Assembly: GCF_001907195.1 (NCBI RefSeq) | Contig: NZ_LVWA01000003.1 | Span: 550,965 to 614,964, forward strand | Direction: 5' to 3' | Source: Pontibacter flavimaris | GTDB lineage: Bacteria; Bacteroidota; Bacteroidia; Cytophagales; Hymenobacteraceae | Length of the DNA stretch: 64,000 bases | Shown here: positions 1 to 9,234 of the stretch, piece after piece | How positions within the stretch are numbered: the first letter of the stretch is position 1 | How the letters are laid out: each line of letters begins with the position of its first letter | Made by a program: the position numbers and the translations under genes | The notes under the pieces: model-generated | What the model saw: only the letters and a program-made list of their open reading frames with translations | Databases searched by the model: none | Told to the model about the DNA's origin: nothing

Positions 1-588
1 GAGACGATGAAACTCTACCAGGAGATGGGCGTGAACCCGCTGAGCGGCTGTATCCCGATGCTGCTGCAGATCCCGATCCTGTTTGCGATGTTCAACTTCT
101 TCCCGAACTCGATCGAACTGCGCCAGGAGGCATTCCTGTGGGCGGACGACCTTTCCACCTACGACGTGTTCATGCGTCTGCCGTTCACCATACCATTCTA
201 TGGCGACCACGTAAGTATGTTCACGCTGCTGATGACAGCCTCCACCATACTTTATACCTGGTCTAACAACCAGATCAACTCCCAGATGCAGGGCCCGATG
301 AAGTTCTACAGCTACCTGATGCCGGTGATCTTCATGTTCGTGCTGAACTCCTTCCCTGCCGGTCTGTCGTTCTACTACTTCGTATCCAACATCGTGACCT
401 TCGGCCAGCAGGCTGGTATCCGTTACTTTGTGGACGAGACGAAGATCAGGACCAGGCTGGAGGAGAACAAGGAGAAGCGCAAGGAGAAGAAGCCGAAAGG
501 CGGCCCTTCGTTCACTGAGCGTATGCAGGAGGCCATGCGCCAGGCACAGGAGCGTGAGCAGCAGAAGCGCAGCAAGACAAAGAAATAA
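1..588 (+). CDS. yidC: Membrane protein insertase YidC, C-terminal part (5' end outside window)
   Basis: YidC/Oxa1 family insertase that helps inner-membrane proteins fold and insert, alone or with SecYEG. The frame is open from base 1, so only the last roughly 195 residues are present. Visible features are the family stretch KLYQEMGVNPLSGCIPMLLQ followed by a hydrophobic segment, two further membrane segments (about residues 68-85 and 100-135 of the visible part), and a strongly basic tail rich in KEKRKEKK that in this family contacts the ribosome. A strong terminator follows directly, so this is the last gene of its transcript. Identification is secure; the upstream gene cannot be seen. Confidence 0.95.
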   Translation, partial: ETMKLYQEMGVNPLSGCIPMLLQIPILFAMFNFFPNSIELRQEAFLWADDLSTYDVFMRLPFTIPFYGDHVSMFTLLMTASTILYTWSNNQINSQMQGPMKFYSYLMPVIFMFVLNSFPAGLSFYYFVSNIVTFGQQAGIRYFVDETKIRTRLEENKEKRKEKKPKGGPSFTERMQEAMRQAQEREQQKRSKTKK

Positions 589-610
589 GCCTTTATACTT
601 TAACTACCAC

Positions 611-643
611 AAAAGCCTTCCCGGATTCGGGAAGGCTTTTTTT
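611..643 (+). terminator. Rho-independent terminator of yidC
   Basis: A perfect stem AAAAGCCTTCCC / GGGAAGGCTTTT with a 6-base loop is followed by a T run, 23 bases after the yidC stop codon. Confidence 0.9.
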
Positions 644-681
644 ATGGCTGCGGCGCCGGTTGGCACGTATGTATGCTCTAT

Positions 682-1284
682 ATGAGAAAGCGCTTCACCC
701 ATACGTTGAAACTATACCTGCTCCTGCTGCCGCTGGCAGTATGGGGCTGCCAGGGCAATACGAAAAAAGACGAGGGACTGGCAGCCACCCATCCCGAACT
801 CGCCGAGGAGCTGGCCAGAGACTCCCTGACGGTGCCTTACAGCGACAGCACCAGCGAACAGCTTTACAACCGCTACCGCATCACCACGGAAGAGTACAGG
901 AGCAGCGGCAACTACAGTGTAGGCAACCTGTACCGCGGCCGCATGGCCCCTTTGGATGAGGCCAGCCACGCCGATGCCCGCGGCTTTCGCACCGCCATCC
1001 GGAAAGGGATGGAAGAGGGCGTAAACTTTGCCGGCAAGTATACGGTGGTAAGTATTGGCTGTGGCACCGGCTGCCAGCAGCATTACGTGGTGGACCGGGA
1101 AACCGGCAAGGTGCTCGATAAGGTGCAGAGCAGCATGGGCGCCAGCTATAGTGCCGATAGCCGCCTGTTCATAGTCAACCCACCGGACTCAGCCATAGAT
1201 TACGAGGCATGCAACCAGTGTACCCCGGAGGCCTTTGTGTTTGAGAACGATAAATTCCGTAAACTGGAGCAGCAAAACCGTTAA
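682..1284 (+). CDS. Conserved hypothetical lipoprotein
   Basis: Predicted exported lipoprotein of about 200 residues. The N-terminus has basic residues, a leucine-rich core and the lipobox-like LAVWGC, so it is probably anchored in the outer membrane facing the periplasm. The C-terminal half carries GVNFAGKYTVVSIGCGTGCQ, a glycine/cysteine motif I recall from conserved uncharacterised exported proteins of several phyla. An ATG at 673 would add three residues; I chose 682 because it gives the more usual signal peptide. The start of the next lipoprotein gene lies 8 bases beyond the stop, so the two are probably co-transcribed. No function is assigned. Confidence 0.75.
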   Translation: MRKRFTHTLKLYLLLLPLAVWGCQGNTKKDEGLAATHPELAEELARDSLTVPYSDSTSEQLYNRYRITTEEYRSSGNYSVGNLYRGRMAPLDEASHADARGFRTAIRKGMEEGVNFAGKYTVVSIGCGTGCQQHYVVDRETGKVLDKVQSSMGASYSADSRLFIVNPPDSAIDYEACNQCTPEAFVFENDKFRKLEQQNR

Positions 1285-1291
1285 GCACAGC

Positions 1292-1777
1292 ATGCACCCA
1301 TCCTATAGAAACTACTGGCTGCTCCCCCTGCTTTGGCTGGGTTGCCTCCTTGCAGGCGGCTGCGCCAGCAGCACCGCGCAAGGAACTCAGGCACAGCAGG
1401 GCGCGCTGGATAAACTGCTGCTGTTTCAGAAAACGCCCTGCTACGGCACCTGCCCCGCCTACAACGCCACCTTCTACTCCGACGGAAGTATACTTTTTGA
1501 GGGATTCCGCTACGTGCCCGTGCTGGACTCGGTTCGGCTGCAACTCACGCCAGAGCAGCTCCAAAAAGTACAGGCCTCCCTCCGTAATCTGAACTATACT
1601 GCACTGGAAAGCAGCTACCCATCCCCTTACACCGATATGCCCTCTACCTACCTCACCTTCTACGAACAAGGCAGGGAAGTAAAACGGGTGAAGCACCAAC
1701 AGGAAGGGCCGGCGCAACTGCAGCAGACCATCGGTGAACTGCATGAACTGGTGATGCGCCTGCTTGTCGGGAAATGA
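1292..1777 (+). CDS. DUF6438-type lipoprotein
   Basis: Small exported lipoprotein of 161 residues: hydrophobic N-terminus ending in LLAGGC, then a compact domain containing KTPCYGTCPAYNATFYSDG. The CYGTCP motif followed by a strand with a DG turn is typical of DUF6438 proteins of Bacteroidota, whose role is unknown. The frame is open upstream to 1235, overlapping the previous gene, but the ATG at 1292 begins a normal signal peptide and follows the previous stop by 7 bases, so I place the start there. It forms a two-gene lipoprotein unit with its neighbour. The two cysteines probably form a disulphide (inference). Confidence 0.8.
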   Translation: MHPSYRNYWLLPLLWLGCLLAGGCASSTAQGTQAQQGALDKLLLFQKTPCYGTCPAYNATFYSDGSILFEGFRYVPVLDSVRLQLTPEQLQKVQASLRNLNYTALESSYPSPYTDMPSTYLTFYEQGREVKRVKHQQEGPAQLQQTIGELHELVMRLLVGK

Positions 1778-2038
1778 GCCGGTGGTGAGGGGATGGAGAA
1801 TTTTTCTTCGGGTCCCCTATTTTTATAGTTCCTGTGTTTCATGCGTGCTTACCGAGGCTGTGCAACCATACACCAACTTATACCCTCCCTTCGCCATAAG
1901 TATAAAACAATCTACCCGAATTAGAATTGCCTTGCCTTCGGGCAATTGCCAACTATAGCCCTGGAGCTCCGTAGAAATCAAAGGACATATCGCAACAATA
2001 TGCCTTAGGAAAACTATATTTAAATATGGTTGTAAACT

Positions 2039-2542
2039 ATGAAAAAGCCGAATAAAAGCGATAAAATACTAAAAACAGAATTTGAGGATAATTTTCAGTC
2101 TAACCACCACGATGAGGAGGCCGGCATAGCGCCGGACGTATCGCGCCGGTATCAGGAAGAGACCATACCCGTGGTGGAGGAACAGGTGCAGATAGGGAAA
2201 AGAGAGGTAGAGACAGCAAAAGTGCATATCTCTAAGAAAGTGCGTGAGGAACTGGAAGACGTGGACATTCCCTCGATGCACGAAGAAGTGGAGGTTGAGC
2301 GCGTGGCCATGAACAGGTTTGTGGACGAGGCCCCTCCGCCCGTGCGCTACGAAGGCGACAAAATGATCATTTCGGTTCTGAAAGAAGAAGTTGTGCTGCA
2401 GAAACGATTGCTGCTGGTGGAGGAACTGCATGTCACCAAAAAGCAGGTAGAGACGCACCGGACAGAAAAAATGCCGCTCCGAAAGGAGGAGGTTATCATT
2501 GAACGGGTGAAAACCCAGCCGCACGACCCAAGGCAGGCCTGA
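2039..2542 (+). CDS. DUF2382 (YsnF/AvaK-like) protein
   Basis: 167 residues, highly charged, with no signal peptide or membrane segment. The repeated pattern IPVVEEQVQIGKREVET...VEVERVAMNRFVDE...VVLQKRLLLVEELHVTKK is the DUF2382 domain of YsnF/AvaK proteins, which are linked to stress responses in many bacteria although their biochemistry is unknown. The next gene also carries DUF2382 and follows after 36 bases, so the two form a stress-type operon. The upstream AT-rich stretch has a weak TAtaTTTa promoter-like element. Confidence 0.85.
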   Translation: MKKPNKSDKILKTEFEDNFQSNHHDEEAGIAPDVSRRYQEETIPVVEEQVQIGKREVETAKVHISKKVREELEDVDIPSMHEEVEVERVAMNRFVDEAPPPVRYEGDKMIISVLKEEVVLQKRLLLVEELHVTKKQVETHRTEKMPLRKEEVIIERVKTQPHDPRQA

Positions 2543-2578
2543 TAATCCGGCCTGTGGATATTTTTAACACATATTTTA

Positions 2579-3448
2579 ATGAAAGAGACTATGAAACGAC
2601 AAACAGTAATTGGTATTTTCGATTATGGAGTAGACGCGCAGATGGCTGCGCAGCAGTTGGAGAAAGCCGGTATCCCAAGCAGCAAGATTGATGTTGCCGT
2701 ACACGGGGCCAGGGATAAATCCACCGCTACAAATATACATGAGCAACCCCAGAACAGAGAGAACGATAGCCGTGTAGGCAATTTCTTTAACTCCCTCTTA
2801 GGTAACCGCGATGAATCCGCCAGATACTCACAGGCAGCCCAGAACGGTTCTATTGTGACTGTCCATACTTCGTCTGACGAGGAGGCGCGCAAGGTATCCC
2901 AGATCCTGGACAAGGCGGGGGCAATGGATGTGGACGAGCGGGCAACCCAGCAGCGCAGTGGCATGGCCTCGTCGAGCAAGGGAAACTGGACCGGCTCCAG
3001 CGCCTCCATCCCCGTAGTGGAGGAGAACCTGAACGTTGGCAAGCGCGAGGTGGAGACCGGCGGCGTGAGGCTGAGAAGCCGCATTATTGAGCGCCCCGTG
3101 GAAGAGAACCTGCGCCTGCGTGAGGAGCACGTGAACGTGGAGCGCCGCCCGGTGAACCGCCCGGCAAACGAGCGCGACCTGGAGACATTTAAGGAAGGCG
3201 AAAGAACCATGACAGAGCGCTCCGAAATCCCGGTGGTGAACAAGGAGGCCCGCGTGGTAGAGGAAGTTCGCCTGAACAAGGAGACCACGGAGCATACGGA
3301 GAAGATAAAGGAAACCGTGCGCAAGCAGGACGTGGAGGTAGACAAGCTCAACCCCAGAAACGAGCAGCGAGATCCTAACCTGAACAGGAATACTGACCGC
3401 CGCGATCCGAACCTAGACCGGGACATTGACAAGAACAAGCGTCCCTAA
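2579..3448 (+). CDS. General stress 17M-like domain fused to DUF2382
   Basis: 289 residues. The N-terminal ~110 residues (TVIGIFDYGVDAQMAAQQLEKAGI...) resemble the 17M/YflT-type heat-induced stress domain, a small alpha/beta fold that handles paired helices and strands. A polar serine-rich linker (about 115-140) leads to a DUF2382 domain (SIPVVEENLNVGKREVETGGV...), and the tail is a low-complexity Asn/Asp/Arg repeat (RDPNLNRNTDRRDPNLDRD). Cytoplasmic by sequence. An alternative ATG four codons later is possible. A terminator closes the two-gene unit. Role inferred: envelope or osmotic stress response, from family context only. Confidence 0.8.
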   Translation: MKETMKRQTVIGIFDYGVDAQMAAQQLEKAGIPSSKIDVAVHGARDKSTATNIHEQPQNRENDSRVGNFFNSLLGNRDESARYSQAAQNGSIVTVHTSSDEEARKVSQILDKAGAMDVDERATQQRSGMASSSKGNWTGSSASIPVVEENLNVGKREVETGGVRLRSRIIERPVEENLRLREEHVNVERRPVNRPANERDLETFKEGERTMTERSEIPVVNKEARVVEEVRLNKETTEHTEKIKETVRKQDVEVDKLNPRNEQRDPNLNRNTDRRDPNLDRDIDKNKRP

Positions 3449-3480
3449 GCCCGGGAGATAGAGCCATGAGGCAGAGAAAG

Positions 3481-3519
3481 GAAAGCGCTGACCAACTTAT
3501 GGTTAGCGCTTTCTTTTTT
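3481..3519 (+). terminator. Terminator of the DUF2382 operon
   Basis: GAAAGCGCTGACC pairs with GGTTAGCGCTTTC (one G-T wobble) around a 7-base loop and is followed by a T run. Confidence 0.85.
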
Positions 3520-4073
3520 GACTCCTACTTCAACCGCAGTCCTGCTCCTCTCTCTGGAAGAAATACAACGATTTCGAAGTAGCGGAGGCCGGTTTATACT
3601 TTACCTACAATAGCCTAAAGAAGCACAGGCAGCTTTGATCCGGGAAGCACGATCGGCCAGCGCTGATCACCCTGCTAAAGTATGGGAAAGGCTCCTGCTC
3701 AGGTTGATCAGCTAGGCACGTCCTGTCCTAAGTACGCTGCCCGGGAAGTATGAATTCGGATGGAGACAAGACGGAAAACTTTTACTTCAACTTATACTTT
3801 ATACTTTGTTTGACACTATTATTTGTTTTCAATGTTTTACACAAAGTATAAACAGCTCCACCTATCCCGGAAACAAGTATAAAAAAGAGAGAATTATAAC
3901 TCCGGAATCTGAACGCAAAAACAGGGTGCTGGCAAGTATAAAACAGCCCTGAAATGTGGATAAATTGCTCCCTAATGTTCAAAAATGCCAGCGGCTATAT
4001 GGGTAAAAAAATGTATCTTTGTGGAAGTTAAGTTACCTTGCGTAGGTATGGGTAAGCTAAATCCGATAAAATT
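3520..4073. other. Intergenic region rich in the AAGTATAA motif
   Basis: About 550 bases with no convincing gene. It holds six copies of AAGTATAA or its complement (one near 3597, two in tandem near 3792-3805, then near 3845, 3884 and 3933) plus variants AAGTATG near 3678 and 3747. The right end contains the promoter of the next gene. A 66-codon minus-strand frame here is not convincing. Confidence 0.7.
4014..4021 (+). promoter_or_regulatory. Bacteroidota-type -7 promoter element
   Basis: TAtcTTTG matches the Bacteroidota consensus TAnnTTTG and lies 53 bases before the metal-hydrolase start. I see no convincing -33 TTTG at the usual spacing. Confidence 0.5.
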
Positions 4074-4754
4074 ATGAAAATAACGTACTACGGCCAGTCT
4101 TGCTTTTTATTTGAAATCGGAGAGAACCGCGTGTTGTTCGACCCCTTCATCTCCCCTAACGAGCTAGCATCCAGCATCAACGTAGACGATATTAAGGCCG
4201 ACTTTATCCTGCTCTCGCACGGCCACCAGGACCACGTGCACGATGCCGAGCAGATCGCAAGGAACAACAACAGTACCATTATCGCCAATTTCGAGATCAC
4301 GACCTGGTATGGCGCCAAGGGCCTTGAAAACCTGCACCCGATGAACACCGGCGGCAAGGTGACGCTGCCTTTCGGCACCGTGAAGATGGTGAACGCCATC
4401 CACTCCAGCTCCCTTCCAGACGGCTCGTACGCTGGCAGCGCGGCGGGGTTCGTGGTGGAAACGGAGCGCCAGACATTCTACTACGCCGGCGATACCGCCC
4501 TCACCTACGACATGAAACTCATACCCGAGCAGTTTGACGTGGACTTTGCCCTGATGCCCATCGGCGACAACTTTACCATGGACATCCACGATGCCATGAT
4601 AGCCGCCGACTTTGTGCAGGTAGACCGGGTGATCGGGATGCACTACGACACGTTCCCCTACATCAAGATCGATAAGGAGGAAGTGATGGAAGTAGCGAAA
4701 ATGGCCGATAAGGAACTCATTTTAATGGAGATAGGTCAAACGATTGAACTATAA
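4074..4754 (+). CDS. UPF0173 metal-dependent hydrolase (metallo-beta-lactamase fold)
   Basis: 226-residue cytoplasmic hydrolase of the UlaG-like/UPF0173 branch of the metallo-beta-lactamase superfamily. The N-terminus [14 protein letters not shown], the metal-binding [13 protein letters not shown] (HxHxDH) near residue 50, YYAGDTAL near 140 and a late histidine (GMHYDTFP) together supply the expected metal ligands. The natural substrate is unknown; relatives include an L-ascorbate-6-phosphate lactonase. It sits 8 bases upstream of parA and is probably transcribed with the partition genes from the promoter at 4014. Confidence 0.85.
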   Translation: MKITYYGQSCFLFEIGENRVLFDPFISPNELASSINVDDIKADFILLSHGHQDHVHDAEQIARNNNSTIIANFEITTWYGAKGLENLHPMNTGGKVTLPFGTVKMVNAIHSSSLPDGSYAGSAAGFVVETERQTFYYAGDTALTYDMKLIPEQFDVDFALMPIGDNFTMDIHDAMIAADFVQVDRVIGMHYDTFPYIKIDKEEVMEVAKMADKELILMEIGQTIEL

Positions 4755-4762
4755 AGTATAAC

Positions 4763-5545
4763 ATGGGAAAGATTATTGCGGTTGCCAACCAGAAAGGCGG
4801 CGTAGGCAAAACCACTACAGCCATTAACCTTGCAGCAAGCCTGGCAGCCCTGGAATATAAAACGCTTCTGGTGGATGCCGACCCACAGGCAAACGCCACC
4901 TCCGGCCTGGGCTTCGACCCGGCCACCATTACCAGCAGCATCTACGAGTGCATGGTGGAGGACGTGAAGGCAGAGGAGATTGTGCTGCAGTCGCCTAACA
5001 TTGAGTTTCTGGACCTGATCCCCTCGCACATCGATTTGGTGGGCGCCGAGGTGGAGATGATCAACATCCCCAACCGCGAGGAGAAAATGCGCGTGGCGCT
5101 GAGTGAGATGAAGCAGAAGTATGACTACATCATCATCGACTGCTCCCCGTCCCTGGGCCTGATCACGGTAAACTCCCTGACCGCCGCCGACTCGGTGGTG
5201 ATTCCGGTGCAGTGCGAGTATTTTGCGCTGGAGGGTTTGGGCAAGCTCCTGAACACGATCAAGATCATCCAGTCGCGCCTGAACCCGGAACTGGCCATTG
5301 AGGGGATCCTTTTAACGATGTATGACGTGCGCCTGCGCCTCTCTAACCAGGTGGTGGAAGAGGTGAAAACGCATTTCCAGCAAATGGTGTTCGACACCAT
5401 CATCCCCCGAAACGTGAAACTGAGCGAGTCGCCAAGCTTCGGCATACCGGCCCTGCTGCACGACGCCGACAGCAAGGGTGCCCTGAGCTACCTGAACCTG
5501 GCCCGCGAGATTGCGGAGAAAAACAGCGTAGCGCTGGCGAAATAA
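4763..5545 (+). CDS. parA: Chromosome partitioning ATPase ParA (Soj)
   Basis: 260-residue ParA/MinD-type ATPase that, with ParB bound to parS, segregates replicated origins. The deviant Walker [17 protein letters not shown] is at residues 10-25, the switch region DADPQANAT near 40 and the Walker B-like [10 protein letters not shown] near 124. Length and motifs match chromosomal Soj, without the N-terminal DNA-binding extension of plasmid ParA types. parB follows after 15 bases. The gene contains no copy of the AAGTATAA motif, unlike many neighbours. Confidence 0.95.
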   Translation: MGKIIAVANQKGGVGKTTTAINLAASLAALEYKTLLVDADPQANATSGLGFDPATITSSIYECMVEDVKAEEIVLQSPNIEFLDLIPSHIDLVGAEVEMINIPNREEKMRVALSEMKQKYDYIIIDCSPSLGLITVNSLTAADSVVIPVQCEYFALEGLGKLLNTIKIIQSRLNPELAIEGILLTMYDVRLRLSNQVVEEVKTHFQQMVFDTIIPRNVKLSESPSFGIPALLHDADSKGALSYLNLAREIAEKNSVALAK

Positions 5546-5560
5546 CTTTTAGGAGAGTAC

Positions 5561-6475
5561 ATGTCTGATAACAAGAATTCTGCAGCGAAACGTAAAGGCG
5601 GCCTCGGCCGAGGCCTTGGCTCTCTTCTGGAGGGCAACAAGTACACCGGTAAAACTGAGTCATCCACTTTTAACGACGTCAACACCATCGCAGACATAGC
5701 CATTGAATACATACAGACCAACCCTTACCAGCCGCGCACGCACTTCGACCAGGCGGCGCTGGAGGAGTTGGCGGAGTCCATCAAAGTACAGGGCATCATT
5801 CAGCCCATCACGGTAAGGCAGCTGGGCCCGAACAGCTTTCAGCTCATTTCGGGGGAACGCCGTTACCAGGCCTCCAAGATTGCCGGTTTAACCGTCATTC
5901 CGGCCTACATCCGTAAGGCAGACGACCAGCAGATGCTGGAGATGGCCCTGATCGAGAACATTCAGCGCGAGAACCTGAACGCCATCGAGATCGCCCTCTC
6001 CTACCAACGCCTGCTCACCGAGTGCAGCCTGAAGCAGGAAGAGCTTGGCGACCGCGTGGGCAAGAAACGCACTACCGTAACCAACTACCTGCGCCTGCTC
6101 AAGCTGCCGCCGGACATCCAGATCGCCCTGCGCGACAACGTGATTTCCATGGGCCACGCCCGGGCCCTGATCAACATCGACACCATTGAGCTGCAGCTGG
6201 ACGTGTTTAAGGAAGTGGTGGCCAAGGAGCTGTCGGTGCGCAAGGTGGAGGAGCTGGTACGCAACCTGCAGAACGCCAGGAAAAAGCCGGACGCGCAACA
6301 AAAACTGCTGTTCAACAAGTATGAGGAAGAGCTGAAGACCGTGGAGAGCAAACTGGCTACCCAATTCGGCACGAAAATACAGGTAAAGGCCAACAACGAG
6401 GGCAAAGGCGAGATCAAGATCCCGTTTGTGTCGGTGGATGAGCTGAACCGTATACTGGAGATACTTAACTACTAA
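5561..6475 (+). CDS. parB: ParB/Spo0J partition protein
   Basis: 304-residue CTPase and DNA-binding protein that loads at parS and spreads. The basic N-terminus KRKGGLGRGLGSLLEG is the ParA-stimulating tail; the ParB/sulfiredoxin-like domain holds NPYQPRTHFD and LISGERRYQASK (the GERR box); a helix-turn-helix segment (LKQEELGDRVGKKRTTVTNY) follows near residue 150, and the C-terminus is the dimerisation region. Cotranscribed with parA. I did not find an obvious perfect parS palindrome within the gene. Confidence 0.95.
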   Translation: MSDNKNSAAKRKGGLGRGLGSLLEGNKYTGKTESSTFNDVNTIADIAIEYIQTNPYQPRTHFDQAALEELAESIKVQGIIQPITVRQLGPNSFQLISGERRYQASKIAGLTVIPAYIRKADDQQMLEMALIENIQRENLNAIEIALSYQRLLTECSLKQEELGDRVGKKRTTVTNYLRLLKLPPDIQIALRDNVISMGHARALINIDTIELQLDVFKEVVAKELSVRKVEELVRNLQNARKKPDAQQKLLFNKYEEELKTVESKLATQFGTKIQVKANNEGKGEIKIPFVSVDELNRILEILNY

Positions 6476-6480
6476 GGCGA

Positions 6481-7143
6481 ATGAGGCTGAGAGTTGGCGC
6501 TGCAGTTTGGCTGCTGGGCATGGTGTTATACTTTGCCCCGGCACAAACCCAGGGGCAGGTGATAACCGCCGGCCCCGACTCGGTGCGCGTGCCTGTGGTG
6601 CCAGCCGATACCGCCGCTGAGGAGGAACGTGGCTTTTTCCTGAGCAAGTGGGACAAACCCGCCAAGGCCGCTTTGTTCTCCGCCATCATTCCCGGAGCCG
6701 GGCAGGTTTACAACAAAGCCTACTGGAAAGTGCCCATCGTGTACGCCACGGGTGCAGTGCTCACCTTCTTCTTTATCGATAACAACAACCAATACCAGGA
6801 TTACCGGGTGGCCCTGCTGCGCCGCGTGGACAGGGACAGCACCACCGTGGATCAGTTTGTCAACCATCCGATTTTGGGTGAAGCGAGAGGCACCGACGCT
6901 ATAAACAACCTGCGCTACCGCAAAGACTACTGGCGCCGCAACCGCGACCTGACCATCATACTTGCGGTGGCAGCCCATACGTTGCAAATAGCAGAGGCTT
7001 ATGTGCATGCCCACATGAAGGATTTTGAGGTAGGAGAAGACCTGGCGCTGCGCGTACAGCCCAACCTGCTGCCCCTCCACACGCAGCCGGGCAACTATAC
7101 CCCTGGCCTTACCCTGACATTATACACCCGCACCAAGAAATGA
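6481..7143 (+). CDS. DUF5683 membrane protein
   Basis: 220 residues. An N-terminal signal peptide (hydrophobic core, cleavage plausible after AQTQGQ) precedes a domain with KAALFSAIIPGAGQVYNKAYWKVPIVYATG, the glycine-rich hydrophobic motif of DUF5683, also seen in outer-membrane-associated proteins of Bacteroidota. Function unknown. It starts 5 bases after parB and its stop overlaps the dapB start (ATGA), so translation is probably coupled. The parA-parB-DUF5683-dapB-lepB order is, from memory, conserved in related bacteria. Confidence 0.85.
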   Translation: MRLRVGAAVWLLGMVLYFAPAQTQGQVITAGPDSVRVPVVPADTAAEEERGFFLSKWDKPAKAALFSAIIPGAGQVYNKAYWKVPIVYATGAVLTFFFIDNNNQYQDYRVALLRRVDRDSTTVDQFVNHPILGEARGTDAINNLRYRKDYWRRNRDLTIILAVAAHTLQIAEAYVHAHMKDFEVGEDLALRVQPNLLPLHTQPGNYTPGLTLTLYTRTKK

Positions 7144-7856
7144 GAATCCTTTTGATAGGCTATGGCAAGATGGGCAAAACCATTGAGCAGACCGCCCTGG
7201 CCAAAGGCCACCAGATCATCGGCAGGCTTACCCACAGCAACGTGCAGGAGCTGCAGAACTACACCTCTGCCAACACCGACGTGGCCATCGAGTTCACTCA
7301 CCCCGAATCGGCCTTCGCTAACATCAGCTACTGCCTGGAGAACGGCATCCCGGTGGTGTCCGGCTCCACCGGCTGGCTCGACAAGTATGAAGACGCCCAG
7401 GCTTTGTGCGCCGATAATAACGGTGCCTTCTTTTATGCTTCCAACTTCAGCGTAGGCGTAAACCTGTTTTTCCATTTTAACGAGTACATCGCCGGCAAAA
7501 TGAAGGACTACAAGGAGTACAGCGTGGCCATCCGCGAGGTGCACCACCTGCAGAAGGTAGACAAGCCAAGCGGAACAGGCATCACAACAGCAGAGGGCAT
7601 ACTGGCCAGCTACAAAGATTTAAGCGGCTGGGTGAGTGATAATCCGGAAGAAACAACTAAATTAAACATCGCTTCGGAGCGTGAGCCTGATGTGGTGGGT
7701 ACGCATATTGTTACGTACAGCTCCGGTGTGGATACCCTTGAGTTAGGACACATTGCCCATTCCCGTGCCGGATTTGCCGAGGGCGCCGTTATGGCCGCTG
7801 CCTGGCTGCAGGGCCGCCAGGGCGTTTACGGCATGAAGGACATGCTGAACCTGTAA
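7140..7856 (+). CDS. dapB: 4-hydroxy-tetrahydrodipicolinate reductase
   Basis: 238-residue enzyme of lysine and diaminopimelate synthesis that reduces hydroxy-tetrahydrodipicolinate with NAD(P)H. The Rossmann motif GYGKMGKTIEQ is at the N-terminus; SNFSVGVNLFF lies mid-protein; the catalytic motif EVHHLQKVDKPSGTG contains the paired histidines, the catalytic lysine and the SGTG substrate loop. Start codon overlaps the DUF5683 stop by four bases. Slightly shorter than the E. coli enzyme, as usual in this phylum. Product feeds peptidoglycan, fitting its neighbour lepB only as a general envelope gene. Confidence 0.95.
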   Translation: MRILLIGYGKMGKTIEQTALAKGHQIIGRLTHSNVQELQNYTSANTDVAIEFTHPESAFANISYCLENGIPVVSGSTGWLDKYEDAQALCADNNGAFFYASNFSVGVNLFFHFNEYIAGKMKDYKEYSVAIREVHHLQKVDKPSGTGITTAEGILASYKDLSGWVSDNPEETTKLNIASEREPDVVGTHIVTYSSGVDTLELGHIAHSRAGFAEGAVMAAAWLQGRQGVYGMKDMLNL

Positions 7857-7870
7857 TTATAGCTTAGCTG

Positions 7871-8977
7871 ATGAACGTAAAATTTTGGGATAAGAAACCC
7901 GAAACAAAGGAACCCAAAAAGAAGAAAAGCTTTGCCCGAGAGTGGGGCGACGCCATCCTTTTTGCCGTCATTGCGGCCAGCCTTATCCGCTGGGCCACTT
8001 TTGAGGCCTACACCATTCCCACGCCATCCATGGAGAAAACCCTGCTGGTGGGGGATTTCCTGTTTGTGAGCAAGCTGCACTACGGCCCGCGTACTCCCAT
8101 GACACCGCTGCAGGTACCACTCACGCACCAAACCATCTGGGGCACCAACATCCCCTCCTACTCCGATGCCATCCAATTGAAGTCGTACCGCCTGCCGGGT
8201 TTCTCTGAGGTAAAGCATAATGATGTGGTAGTGTTTAACTACCCGCCGGAGGAAGAGCACCCGGCCGATCTGCGCACCAACTACATCAAGCGCGCCATTG
8301 GAATGCCCGGCGACTCGCTGGAGATCCGTGACACGCAGGTACTGATTAACGGTAAGCCTGCACAGAACCCCGAATTGATGCAGTTCAAGTATGTGGTAAT
8401 CCCCACCATGCAGCTCTCCGATAAATTCTTCCAGGACCGCGACATCAGGCTCAGTGAAGTACAGATGTTCGACAACGGCTACGTACTGGATATCACTCCC
8501 GAGATGGCCGATGAGATCTCCAAGCTGGACTTCATCAAGGAGGTGATCATGTACAAAAGTACAGCCGGCGAGGCGGAAGCGGGCGTTTTCCCGCACGTGC
8601 CGAGCAAGTATAAGTGGAACAAGGATTTCTTCGGCCCCATCTACATTCCGCAGGAAGGCGCCACCGTGGCCATTACGCCGGAGTCGCTGCCGTTTTACGA
8701 GCGCGTGATCCTGGAGTATGAGCATAATGAAAAAGCCGAAGTGCGCGACGGGAAACTCTTTATCGACGGGCAGGAGGTGCAGCAGTATACCTTTAAGCAG
8801 GACTACTACTTCATGATGGGCGACAACCGCCACAACTCCCTCGACTCGCGCTACTGGGGCTATGTGCCGGCAGACCATATTGTGGGCAAGGCCGTGATGA
8901 TCTGGATGTCGACCAACCCGGAAGGCACCATGTTCGACAAAATCCGCTGGAACCGCATCTTCAACATCATCGAATAA
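7871..8977 (+). CDS. lepB: Signal peptidase I
   Basis: 368-residue membrane serine protease that removes signal peptides after Sec export. A basic N-terminus and one hydrophobic segment (about residues 30-47) lead to box B PTPSMEKTLLVGDFLFVSK with the catalytic serine at residue 53; the catalytic lysine is residue 140 in YIKRAIGMPGDSLEI; box E is MMGDNRHNSLDSRYWGYVP. Longer than the E. coli enzyme because of an insertion between boxes D and E, normal for Bacteroidota. It follows dapB by 14 bases and ends the operon before a strong terminator. Confidence 0.95.
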   Translation: MNVKFWDKKPETKEPKKKKSFAREWGDAILFAVIAASLIRWATFEAYTIPTPSMEKTLLVGDFLFVSKLHYGPRTPMTPLQVPLTHQTIWGTNIPSYSDAIQLKSYRLPGFSEVKHNDVVVFNYPPEEEHPADLRTNYIKRAIGMPGDSLEIRDTQVLINGKPAQNPELMQFKYVVIPTMQLSDKFFQDRDIRLSEVQMFDNGYVLDITPEMADEISKLDFIKEVIMYKSTAGEAEAGVFPHVPSKYKWNKDFFGPIYIPQEGATVAITPESLPFYERVILEYEHNEKAEVRDGKLFIDGQEVQQYTFKQDYYFMMGDNRHNSLDSRYWGYVPADHIVGKAVMIWMSTNPEGTMFDKIRWNRIFNIIE

Positions 8978-8999
8978 GGATTTATACTTATAGGATATT

Positions 9000-9035
9000 G
9001 CAAAGCCAGCCTATCATGGGCTGGCTTTGCTGTTT
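9000..9035 (+). terminator. Terminator of the par-dapB-lepB operon
   Basis: A perfect 12-bp stem GCAAAGCCAGCC / GGCTGGCTTTGC is followed by TGTTTTATACTT. One copy of the AAGTATAA motif abuts the 3' side, and an inverted copy lies about 40 bases on (near 9076). Confidence 0.85.
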
Positions 9036-9196
9036 TATACTTTAGCGGTTAGTCCAATGGGCGCACATCTCCTTGAAGTATAAAACACCTTCCATAGCAA
9101 TTCACTAAAAACTGCGCCTATCCTGCTGCTGGAAACTTTTTCCTCATCTTAATAAAATTTTTGATCCACCTATACTTTAAAGTATATCAGTCTTGC

Positions 9197-9204
9197 TATA
9201 TTTG
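9197..9204 (+). promoter_or_regulatory. Bacteroidota-type -7 promoter element
   Basis: TAtaTTTG, 31 bases upstream of the small lipoprotein gene at 9235. Two facing half-copies of the AAGTATA motif lie just upstream near 9171-9188. Confidence 0.5.
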
Positions 9205-9234
9205 AGCTGTATTACTATTTAAATAATTAAATTT

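Noticed and set aside
3782..3982. 66-codon minus-strand frame in the intergenic region
   Set aside because: Composed largely of the AAGTATAA motif in one frame; no protein-like features or ribosome site.
7826..8878. A long minus-strand frame opposite lepB
   Set aside because: It is an antisense shadow: no family motifs, while lepB has all catalytic boxes.
9160..9204. A full -33/-7 promoter at the paralogous lipoprotein gene
   Set aside because: A TTTG exists, but its distance from TAtaTTTG is about 33 bases rather than about 19, so only the -7 element was reported.
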